A stretch of DNA of 64,000 bases. It comes from Puccinia triticina. Its lineage: Eukaryota; Basidiomycota; Pucciniomycetes; Pucciniales; Pucciniaceae. Every line of letters starts with the position of its first letter. Positions within the stretch are counted from its first letter, which is position 1. The stretch lies in NCBI RefSeq assembly GCF_026914185.1, contig NC_070560.1:7493501-7557500 (forward strand), read 5' to 3'. This document shows positions 7,658 to 15,574 of this stretch, piece by piece. Position numbers and translations under genes: made by a program. Under the pieces are notes generated by a model. It saw only the letters and a list, made by a program, of their open reading frames with translations, was not told the DNA's origin and did no database searches.

Positions 7658-9799
7658 ATGGTCAAGATCCAATCGCCGAACAAGCGGCTATGCTTCGATG
7701 GGACCAAGGTCGAGAGGTTCATCGAAACCTACGAGATGGTGGCTAGTTTGGACGAGGCTACCGAGCTCGACATGGCCCGGCAGATTCGGCTGTTTCTTGC
7801 CACTGACGAGCTGCTAGACATCCTCGAGACGCTGGAGGGGTTCAGTCCTCCCGATTGGCCGAAGCTCAAGGCCGCGATGATCGCCTATTGGGGCCAAGTG
7901 GACACCGCCAGGTTCACGACGCGGGACTTGACTTCTCTGGTCGAGGATCGAGCTTCAAAGGGCGGTGTGGCTAGTGCGTCAGACTATCAGACGCTCCGCC
8001 AGTCTTGGGAGCCCATCCAGTCCTACCTTCTCTCGAAAGCGCACATCGATTTGGTGGAGGAAATCCGAAATTCTTACTACCAAGCGTTCTCGCCCACCGT
8101 TCAGGACGAGATCAGGAAGAAGCTGATTCGCGACGGGACCATGGTGACCACTCTGGACAACCGGTTCAAGTTGCCGAGCTTCAAGATCCTCAAAGACGCC
8201 GTGGATGCGGTGATGAAAGAGCAGACCGCGCTCACGTTTGAGGAGTCGAGGACCGGACAGCCCGTCGTCGGCCCCTCATTCCAAGAGGGAAACTCCGTCA
8301 TGAAAAAGATGGGCGAGGATCGTCGTCCCAAGGAAGCTCCGGCGTCTTCGAAACCCGCCCCCAACATGGACGAGCTTTCGCGGATGTTGGAGGCGTTTGA
8401 ACATAAGATCGACCAGAAGATAGCCGCTATTCCCTCTAAGGCTTCGGCGTCGACGGGCCGACCACCGATGGTGTGTTATTATTGCCACCGTGAGAACCAC
8501 GGGACCGGCCGCTGTCTAGAGCTCGCTAAAGACAAGGAGGCGGGGCTCGTCGAACAACGCGGCACCAATTTTTTTCTCCCAAACGGGGCGCTCATCCCGT
8601 TCGACCGTAGTAGGCCGATCCGACACATTGTGGCCTCCTACCATCCAACTCCATCCGCGGGGGCGCCAAGACCTTCGACTCCCACCCGACAGACATCTAG
8701 CGCAGCCGCCGTTGAATATAAGGCAAGCTGCGGATCTTTGCAACCCTGGTATCCACCGGCGGTGTCCTCGCAGGCTTTTGCTGGAACCTATGAGTCCGAT
8801 CCGGCGGGCAGGAAGCGACATGAAGAGGCACGGCCGTTCAAGGCTCCTCTAGTTCCACCAACTCAGTCGCGGAGGCCGCTGCGGAAGACACCTGGAGCGC
8901 CCAAGGATCCAGCGAGATCCCAAGAGGAGGAGGAGCCGGAGCTCTTCGATAGGATCATGAACGAGCCGGATCCTGAGTCTTCTCCACCAACGGAGCAGCC
9001 CTCTCGCTCTGCCACTCCTCCCAAAGCTGCAGGACAACAGCCGAAGGTCCGATTCGAGCGTGAGGTCTCTCGTGACCACCCGGACGCGGTCGAGGGGCTT
9101 GTCAAGAGGATTTTTGACCTACCCGTGACTACGACCGTCGGGGAGATTTGTTCGGTTTCGCCAGCCGTCTCGGACGGCGTGAAGAAATGGGTCTCCCGCC
9201 GTCGGGTGGAGGTTGGCTCCGAGGACCTGAAGGTGAATTCCGGGACGTTGGCGGAAGGGATCGATCCGGATGGGGAATTTGATCCGAGTTTGTACTCCTG
9301 TCCGCTCGGCTATCTCAGCTGTAGCGTGGGGGAGGGTGAGATGATCTCGTCCCCGCTGGTTGATTCCGGTTCCCAGCTCAACTTAATCTCGGACTCGTTA
9401 GCAGTCAAATTAAATCTCACTCCGCGGGTAAATTTCAGTGCGGCCGTCTACGGAATCAACAATCAGGCGTGTGAGCTGATTGGCATCGCCGAGGACGTAC
9501 CCATACGCGTGGGCCGTTCTATTGTGGGTACCTGCCATTTCTGGATCACCCGGGCCGATGGGCCGTTCATCCTCGGTCGCCCATTCTTAATGGATTTCAG
9601 GCCTACCTTGATGTTCTCCCCTTCATCCGGCGAGCGAATTATTCTGCCCGACTCGAGTGGAAGGAACATCGAGGTAACTCTCTGCCCGGTTGATAAGGGG
9701 AGATGGGAGCGCGAGTTTCCGGCTCATGGTCGGAAGGGCGTCTTGGTTCATTGCGGGCGCCTCGAAAAAGACTCTCAGGAGGATAAGCATTTTTTATGA
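7658..9799 (+). CDS. Gypsy ORF1: Gag with zinc knuckle and aspartic protease
   Basis: This 713-residue protein should form the capsid and process the polyprotein in the cytoplasmic particle. The N-terminal 220 residues are a helical capsid-like region. A CX2CX4HX4C zinc knuckle (CYYCHRENHGTGRC) sits at about residues 273-286, followed by a proline-rich linker. A retropepsin-like domain around residue 569 has LVDSGSQLNLIS and later ILGRPFLMD. I use the ATG at 7658; a GTG three bases upstream is not needed. The ORF ends at TGA 9797-9799, and the next ORF starts at the very next base in the same frame. The relative at 21242-21595 preserves the same C-terminus and the same bases before the stop. 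Confidence 0.9.
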   Translation: MVKIQSPNKRLCFDGTKVERFIETYEMVASLDEATELDMARQIRLFLATDELLDILETLEGFSPPDWPKLKAAMIAYWGQVDTARFTTRDLTSLVEDRASKGGVASASDYQTLRQSWEPIQSYLLSKAHIDLVEEIRNSYYQAFSPTVQDEIRKKLIRDGTMVTTLDNRFKLPSFKILKDAVDAVMKEQTALTFEESRTGQPVVGPSFQEGNSVMKKMGEDRRPKEAPASSKPAPNMDELSRMLEAFEHKIDQKIAAIPSKASASTGRPPMVCYYCHRENHGTGRCLELAKDKEAGLVEQRGTNFFLPNGALIPFDRSRPIRHIVASYHPTPSAGAPRPSTPTRQTSSAAAVEYKASCGSLQPWYPPAVSSQAFAGTYESDPAGRKRHEEARPFKAPLVPPTQSRRPLRKTPGAPKDPARSQEEEEPELFDRIMNEPDPESSPPTEQPSRSATPPKAAGQQPKVRFEREVSRDHPDAVEGLVKRIFDLPVTTTVGEICSVSPAVSDGVKKWVSRRRVEVGSEDLKVNSGTLAEGIDPDGEFDPSLYSCPLGYLSCSVGEGEMISSPLVDSGSQLNLISDSLAVKLNLTPRVNFSAAVYGINNQACELIGIAEDVPIRVGRSIVGTCHFWITRADGPFILGRPFLMDFRPTLMFSPSSGERIILPDSSGRNIEVTLCPVDKGRWEREFPAHGRKGVLVHCGRLEKDSQEDKHFL
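9790..9799 (+). promoter_or_regulatory. Candidate recoding site: T TTT TTA followed by in-frame TGA
   Basis: The end of ORF1 reads CA T TTT TTA TGA. The heptamer T TTT TTA is a canonical -1 slippery sequence in the right phase and touches the stop codon. The older element shows the same string and stop (minus strand near 21242-21251). Because ORF2 lies in frame 0, stop readthrough or reinitiation at ATG 9800 are the simpler routes to ORF2. A -1 slip would instead give a 156-residue extension (9796-10266). Which route is used is unknown. Confidence 0.5.
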
Positions 9800-12700
9800 A
9801 TGGAGCCGATCCATTTGCCGGCGGTCTTAATCAAGGGTCTCGACTTTTCACCGGCGGATCGGCTTCCGACTCATCGACCCATCATTTCTTTCCTCACTCA
9901 GCTTCATTACTCTCAGTTTCCTCAGACGGTTCAATCAAAAATTATCAAGAGCAAAAACATCAAGAAAATCTCGAAAACCCAAAAAAACTTTGGTCTCGTT
10001 TCTGCCAGCCCTCCTTTTCCTCATCTCGATCAAGTCTTCCCTCTCATTTCTTCAAAAGGCGGACAAATAGCTCGCGGTGGGCAGCATGGGTATTCAGCAG
10101 GGGCACAAAGCGTCAAAGTAAGTCCCCCTCCATGTATGCATCTCAGGGTAGATATTACCGCGTCATCAAAAACACTATCTCGTGCCACGCTCGTGAGCAA
10201 CTCTTTGGAATCCAATCTCTCTCCCACTTTAGGTGGCCCATCTTCTCACCGACAGCGTCTCCGTGAAGAGAATAAACTAGACTTTCAACCACGTCTCCGG
10301 AAAGAGAATAATCTATCTTTGCCCGTTGGGACCCTCCGCAATGAGGCTAATCTAGTTCCGTCTATCGAGACCCTCCGCAATGAGGCTAATCTAGTTCCGT
10401 CTATCGAGACCCTCCGCAATGAGGCTAATCTAGTTCCGTCTATCGAGACCCTCCGCAATGAGGTTAAACTTCCGAGCCTCCGCGACGAGGGAAAACTAAA
10501 GATCCTCCGCGATGAGGGAAAACTAGCGAAGGATCAGATGGATGAGGAGGAAAAAGGTAGTCCGCGGAGGTTGGAGGAACTAGAAGTAAGTTCTCTCCAA
10601 TTATGCACCTCCGGGCTAGATGCCGCCTCGTCAAAAGCCCTACGATCTGCCACTCTCGTGAGCCGCCCCTTTCTGTCTGGTCTTACCTATGCAGATAAGG
10701 CCCCTTTCGAGGATCCTGGGGAACGACGGACTTGGGAACTTCTTCGGGGTGGTCTCAGCGGACAATCTCAAGCCGCCTTGTTGGACGCTTGGGCAGCGGG
10801 CGAGTACGTGGCCTTCGCAGCCAAGTACAAACCAGTTTCTCGGAAGATCAAGCCAGTAAACCAGCCGATGCCGCTAGGGTTGAATCCCCCTCTTCGTCGA
10901 CCCCCTCTTTCCCGCGATCCCTACCGGCCTCTTCCCCGCTCGTTGGCGGGTCCTTTTCGGCCCAAGGGGCGCGTTACCGCGGAACGCCTCCAGGTGGTGA
11001 ATTTTGGCCCGGACGGCTGGCTTTGGCCGGATGAGCTGAACCTCATCAAGAACGTACTGGCGGAGCGGAATCAGTCCATTGCTTTTGACGAATCCGAGCG
11101 CGGCCTTTTGAAGGACTCATACGGCCTTCCTTACATCATCCCGGTCGTCGAGCATGAACCATGGCAAAAGAAGAAGATCCCCATACCCGCAGCTAAATTG
11201 GACGAGTATACGAGGATTCTCAGAGAAAGGGTGCGGAACGGGTTGTACGAACAATCAACATCGTCATATTCTTCACCGGTCTTCTGCGTGCTGAAGGGTA
11301 ACGGCAAGCTACGGATTGTGCATGATCTACAGCCTTTGAACAAAGTTACGGTGAAAGATGCTGGTGTTCCTCCAGCTACTGAGGACTTCGTCGAGTCATT
11401 CTCAGGCCGCGCCTGCTATGGACTAGGCGACATTCTCGGCGGCTACGACGAACGTGCTTTAGATCCCATCTCCCGACCATTGACCACTTTTGACACCCCG
11501 CTGGGTAGATTCCAACTGACTCGCCTCCCGCAGGGCGCCACTAACTCTGTTGCCGTTTATCAGGCACAGATGATGTGGGTTCTGCAGGACGAGATTCCCG
11601 ACCACGCCGGGGTGTTCATCGATGATGGGGGCATCAAAGGCCCAGTCTCGGATTACGAGGGGGAAGTTCTGTCGTGGCATCCCGGAGTCAGGCGGTTCAT
11701 CTGGGAATACGCTGCGACTCTTGAACGGGTTTTGTTCCGGATCGAAGAGGCCGGGTTGACGGTCTCGGCGACCAAGCTGGCTGCATGCGTGCCTGCATTG
11801 GAGATCGTCGGCCACGTGGTTTGCAAGGAGGGCCGGCGGATGGCGAAAAGCAAGGTTAACAAGATTTTGTCTTGGCCCACCCCCATGGACGCCACAGAGG
11901 TTCGAGGGTTCTTAGGCGTGGTAGTGTACGTTAGGATTTTTATTCCAGCGTTGTCCCAGATTTGCCTTCCTCTTCGGCGCTTGACTCGGAAAGATGCTGA
12001 ATTTCTCTGGACGGAGGATTGTGCGGAAGCCTTCGAGCGGCTTAAGTCTTTGGTAGGACGGGACATTGTCCTGGTCAAAGTGGACTACGGGCCAAGCGCT
12101 GGGCGCCTCAAACTCGCGGTAGACTCCAGCTTTCACGCCGCGGGGGCGGTTCTTACGCAAGCAGACGGCAATGGTCTCGATCGCCCTGCGCTCTACGAAT
12201 CGCTGTTATTCTCTGACGTGGAATCTCGTTATTCGCAACCCAAACTCGAGCTCTGCGGAGTCGCGAGGATCCTGAAGAAGCTTCAAATCGTTCTCTGGGG
12301 GCAGCATTTCGAACTCATCGTCGATGCTCAGTCCCTTGTTCAGATGATCAATGCGCCAAGCCTACCCAATGCCCCAATGACTCGATGGGTTTCGTTCATC
12401 CACTTGTTTTCTTTCGACATCACTCACCGCCCGGGCAAATTGTTCACGATGCCGGACGGACTTTCCCGCAGACCGCAAGGCGACGACGAGTCAGACCCAC
12501 CTGCGTCCGATTTTGACGAGGAAGCCCCTCTCATTAGACCATTAGCCTCGTTCTCGGCTAGCGGGGTATCAGAATACACCGGCTTCCAGGAGGGATTCTG
12601 GCGTCAATTGGAAGACTATCTTACAACGATGGCGCGGCCCGAAGGCGTGGACTCAGTAGCGTTTCAGGCATTGAGAAGGAAAGCGTCAGGGTTCTTTGTG

Positions 12701-13852
12701 CAGGCGGGGCGCCTCATGAAGAGAGGTAGCCCCCTCCCAAGAATCGTTGTCACGGTGCCCAGCAAACAGGATGAGATTCTCGGTCGCTTGCACGAGGACC
12801 TGGGCCATCGTGGCACTGCGGAAACCTATCGTCGCGTCGCGGACCGCTTTTGGTGGCCGTCCCTCAAGAAGGCGGTGCAATCTTGGTGCCGCAGTTGTGA
12901 GGCCTGCCAGAAGCGAGACCTACGGCGACCACAGGAGGTCCGCTATCCAACTGGCGAGGACACTCTGTTCGGACGGGTCTCAATGGACGTTGTTCACATC
13001 AAAGCCAGCGGAGCAAAGTATCTTATTGTCGCCCGCGACGACTTCTCGGGCTGGGTGGAGGCGAAATTCCTCAACAACATCACTTCGGAGGCTGTCGCGG
13101 CTTTCCTGCAAGAACACTGGACCATGCGCTATGGCTTAGCGCGCGCTTATTCGACAGACGGAGGTTCGGAGTTTGGCGGAGCACTGGCGGAGATGCTGAG
13201 GTCTTTGCCAGGGCAACACAGGGTTTCGACGCCATATTATCCGGAGGCTCAGGGAATGGTCGAGCGTGGGCACGCGCCACTGAAGGCGGCTCTGGTCAAA
13301 CTCGCTGGCGAATCGGGCAAGAACTGTAGGAAGTTCCTGCCTCTAGTACTTTTCGCGGATCGTATCTCCACCAAGCGCACGACGGGCTACTCGCCGTACG
13401 AGCTCGTGTTCGGGCAGCGTGCCGCCCTCCCCATTGACCTAGATATCGAATCCTTCCTTGGAGTGGACTGGGATGAGGTACGCGGTACCTCCGACCTACT
13501 TGTGGCGCGGTCCAGACAGCTCGAGCGCAGTGAAGAATCTCGGCGAGTCGCTCATGATCGGATGATGAAATCCCGTGCGGACTCTATTCGCTATTGGCAA
13601 GATCGGAACTCGGATAGGTTGCGCGACTCTCTTTCTCCCGGTACTCTAGTCCTCGCTTACAACCGGTCATTGGAGGTTCAGTGGGGGCAGCTTTTCGCCC
13701 ACAAATGGAACGGGCCCTATCGGATCGTCAAGCAAGTTCACGGAGGCTCTTATGTTCTCGCCGAGCTCGATGGCGCGGAACTCAAACGTCGGTTCGCGGC
13801 GGATCAGGTCAAGGAATACTTTCCTCGTGGGGGCATTGGAGACCAAAAGTAA
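9800..13852 (+). CDS. Gypsy ORF2: reverse transcriptase, RNase H and integrase
   Basis: This 1350-residue pol protein copies the element RNA and integrates the cDNA. Residues 1-380 are a poorly conserved extension with repeated LRNEANL-type units. The reverse transcriptase follows, with KLRIVHDLQPLNKV, LTRLPQGATNSVAVYQAQM and the catalytic FIDD at Asp608-Asp609. RNase H begins near LAVDSSFHAAGAVL (Asp775). The integrase has a zinc site (His from about 998, CRSCEAC near 1031) and a core with Asp1063, Asp1120 and Glu1155 (spacing 34). A GPY/F-like module (WNGPYRI, about 1302) closes it. No chromodomain is seen. ATG 9800 directly abuts the ORF1 stop. The stop TAA lies inside a GTAAGT module. Confidence 0.92.
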   Translation: MEPIHLPAVLIKGLDFSPADRLPTHRPIISFLTQLHYSQFPQTVQSKIIKSKNIKKISKTQKNFGLVSASPPFPHLDQVFPLISSKGGQIARGGQHGYSAGAQSVKVSPPPCMHLRVDITASSKTLSRATLVSNSLESNLSPTLGGPSSHRQRLREENKLDFQPRLRKENNLSLPVGTLRNEANLVPSIETLRNEANLVPSIETLRNEANLVPSIETLRNEVKLPSLRDEGKLKILRDEGKLAKDQMDEEEKGSPRRLEELEVSSLQLCTSGLDAASSKALRSATLVSRPFLSGLTYADKAPFEDPGERRTWELLRGGLSGQSQAALLDAWAAGEYVAFAAKYKPVSRKIKPVNQPMPLGLNPPLRRPPLSRDPYRPLPRSLAGPFRPKGRVTAERLQVVNFGPDGWLWPDELNLIKNVLAERNQSIAFDESERGLLKDSYGLPYIIPVVEHEPWQKKKIPIPAAKLDEYTRILRERVRNGLYEQSTSSYSSPVFCVLKGNGKLRIVHDLQPLNKVTVKDAGVPPATEDFVESFSGRACYGLGDILGGYDERALDPISRPLTTFDTPLGRFQLTRLPQGATNSVAVYQAQMMWVLQDEIPDHAGVFIDDGGIKGPVSDYEGEVLSWHPGVRRFIWEYAATLERVLFRIEEAGLTVSATKLAACVPALEIVGHVVCKEGRRMAKSKVNKILSWPTPMDATEVRGFLGVVVYVRIFIPALSQICLPLRRLTRKDAEFLWTEDCAEAFERLKSLVGRDIVLVKVDYGPSAGRLKLAVDSSFHAAGAVLTQADGNGLDRPALYESLLFSDVESRYSQPKLELCGVARILKKLQIVLWGQHFELIVDAQSLVQMINAPSLPNAPMTRWVSFIHLFSFDITHRPGKLFTMPDGLSRRPQGDDESDPPASDFDEEAPLIRPLASFSASGVSEYTGFQEGFWRQLEDYLTTMARPEGVDSVAFQALRRKASGFFVQAGRLMKRGSPLPRIVVTVPSKQDEILGRLHEDLGHRGTAETYRRVADRFWWPSLKKAVQSWCRSCEACQKRDLRRPQEVRYPTGEDTLFGRVSMDVVHIKASGAKYLIVARDDFSGWVEAKFLNNITSEAVAAFLQEHWTMRYGLARAYSTDGGSEFGGALAEMLRSLPGQHRVSTPYYPEAQGMVERGHAPLKAALVKLAGESGKNCRKFLPLVLFADRISTKRTTGYSPYELVFGQRAALPIDLDIESFLGVDWDEVRGTSDLLVARSRQLERSEESRRVAHDRMMKSRADSIRYWQDRNSDRLRDSLSPGTLVLAYNRSLEVQWGQLFAHKWNGPYRIVKQVHGGSYVLAELDGAELKRRFAADQVKEYFPRGGIGDQK
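10118..10199 (+). repeat. GTAAGT module, first ORF2 copy
   Basis: It runs from GTAAGTCCCCCTCC to CTCGTGAGC and is translated in frame as KVSPPPCMHL...RATLVS. It parallels the copy at 10586-10664 (EVSSLQLCTS...SATLVS). Confidence 0.55.
10330..10465 (+). repeat. 39-bp tandem repeat in ORF2
   Basis: About 3.5 copies of a 39-bp unit containing CCTCCGCAATGAGGCTAATC encode repeated LRNEANL-VPSIET peptides. Around it the 21-bp core CTCCGNRANGAGNNTAAACT-like recurs as LREENKL, LRKENNL, LRDEGKL and so on, about eight times in this ORF and again in the older minus-strand element (19.7-20.0 kb). The unit lengths are multiples of three, so copy number can change without a frameshift. Confidence 0.75.
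10586..10664 (+). repeat. GTAAGT module, second ORF2 copy
   Basis: It begins GTAAGTTCTCTCC and ends TCTCGTGAGCC. It is read in the same frame as the first ORF2 copy and gives a related peptide. Confidence 0.55.
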
Positions 13853-13933
13853 GTTCCCCCTCCTCGGTATGCACCTCGGGTATCTACTACCGAAAAATTG
13901 TCGTAAGCTCTACATTCGCCACTGTCGTGAGCC
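13849..13933 (+). repeat. GTAAGT module, 3' copy
   Basis: It begins GTAAGTTCCCCCTCC and ends TGTCGTGAGCC. The ORF2 stop codon (13850-13852) is part of its GTAAGT, so the rest of the module is untranslated unless the transcript is spliced or read through. Confidence 0.55.
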
Positions 13934-14032
13934 ACCCGCCGGGTCCCCTTTGTTTCTTTTCTTCAGCGCGGTTCGACAGGATCTTTGGCGGAGACCGCAC
14001 AGTCTAGGGACAGACTGTAAGTGGTGGTGGGA

Positions 14033-14881
14033 TGTGGTGGTCAACCCGGTAGTCAAATCAATTTTCAGTTCTCAAAGCTCACCGGCGCTCACATCAAGAC
14101 TCACAGTTCAAGACCCTCAAGGCTCAATCCTCAAGCTTCAGTTTCCACCTCCAGCTTCCTTTCCCCCATTTTGTTCCTCCTTCATATTTCCTGTCTGGGC
14201 CCTTTTCTCTCCTCCCCTTCCTCACTCCTTTCCATCTTATCCCTCTTCCCTCTAGTCACCCTCTGTTTATTTTTCATGGTCCTAACACAGCTTGTGCTGT
14301 GGGTTTATTCCTGTTTTCTTTGTTTTGATCTGCTTTTCTCTTTCCTCTCTCTGGTTTGTGGCTTTTCTTCCTCATATTCTAGGCTGTGGTTTTTTTTTCC
14401 TTCCTCCTCTATCTTTCTCTCTGCTGAGTTTTGCTATTTTGTTTTGCTTTCTTTTTTTTTTTTGTTCTGTTTTGTTTTTCTTTTTCTTTTCTCTCTGTGT
14501 TGTGTTGTGTTGTGTGCGCGCGTGGCGCGCAAGGAGATGATGAAATACATGTGACATGTGTCTCCCTGAGTCCAAGTTCGCGGAACTTGGAGGAAGGGAG
14601 GCCATGGCATTCTGATCCGCCATCTCGAGTCGAGAGTCTAGAATCCAGAGTCCAAGTCCCAAGAATCCAACTTCTTTCGACGAATCCCTCAAATCATCCC
14701 AGAATCCTCAACAAAACCGCCGCCGAGAATCCAACCCTCGGCGAACTCTCAAAACCACCTCCACAACGCTATCACCTCGAATCTTCCGTCTCATCTTTCC
14801 GGACCGATCCGTGAGGGCAGTCACCCGACACCATTCCCCTCCCAGCGCTGCCGCCGGCCTAGCACCGGACGGAGCTCCATA
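14033..14881 (+). repeat. 3' LTR of the intact gypsy element
   Basis: 849 bp, same length as the 5' LTR and without a difference I can find by eye. It is preceded by a purine-rich tract and followed by the CCGC duplication. Confidence 0.9.
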
Positions 14882-15302
14882 CCGCCACGCCCATACAACT
14901 AGGATGAGCAGAGGAAGAAAGAGAACAACCAAAGAGACAAAACCGCAACAGAGATTGAGAAATTAACAAACATAACCACAACCAACCCACCACCAACTCA
15001 AACCCTCCAACGCGCGCAAGGGAGAAACATAAAAAAAAAGACATATGTAAAGAAATAATAAAAGAAAAGAGGAATCAAAGACAAAAAACAAACCAAACAA
15101 ACACACACAAAAAAAAGAAAAAGAAAGGAAAAGAGGAAAAAGGAAAAGAAAAGAAGGGAAAAGAGAGCGAGAGAGGCATGAGAACAGAAGTCTGAAAGAA
15201 TCTTGAGGTTGCTGTCGCGCCGCCTGCCGGGTATTGAAGTTCTTGATGATCTTGAGGCCTTGTTCCTAGTTTCTGACCCTGAGTACGCGCCAGGACTCCA
15301 CA
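14882..15302 (-). repeat. 5' half of the 3' LTR of the older minus-strand gypsy element
   Basis: On the minus strand it starts TGTGGAGTCCTGGCG at 15302, after a purine-rich GGGAGGAGA. It carries a pyrimidine-rich middle like that of the intact LTR and is cut at 14882 by the younger element. It continues at 6368-5917. Confidence 0.75.
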
Positions 15303-15574
15303 TCTCCTCCCAGATTGCAGTCTGTCCCTAGACTGCGCGTCGCCTCTCTGATACCTGCTGCTGAACCAAGGTAGAAACAAAACCGGAAAAGGGTGGCTCA
15401 CGGAGTGGCATGTAATGTTTTCGACGCGCGTAGAAAAACCCTCAAGATGCATACACATGGGAGGACTTACTTTTTTCCTTGCCCCTCATCGAGCGAGTAG
15501 TACTTCTTGACCTGATCGGCCGCAAATCGCCGCTTGAGTTCGGTGCCGTCCAGCTCAGCCAGAATGTAAGAGCC

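Larger units (their letters stand above)
6369..14881 (+). mobile_element. Full-length Ty3/gypsy LTR retrotransposon, apparently intact
   Basis: The 8513-bp element consists of two 849-bp LTRs that look identical, a primer binding site, a 440-bp leader, ORF1 (gag-protease), ORF2 (reverse transcriptase, RNase H, integrase), a purine-rich tract (about 14020-14032) and the 3' LTR. CCGC flanks it on both sides (6365-6368 and 14882-14885). It is inserted in the 3' LTR of a related minus-strand element. LTR identity plus two full ORFs with all expected catalytic residues suggest a very recent, possibly still mobile copy. Activity itself cannot be judged from sequence. Confidence 0.9.
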
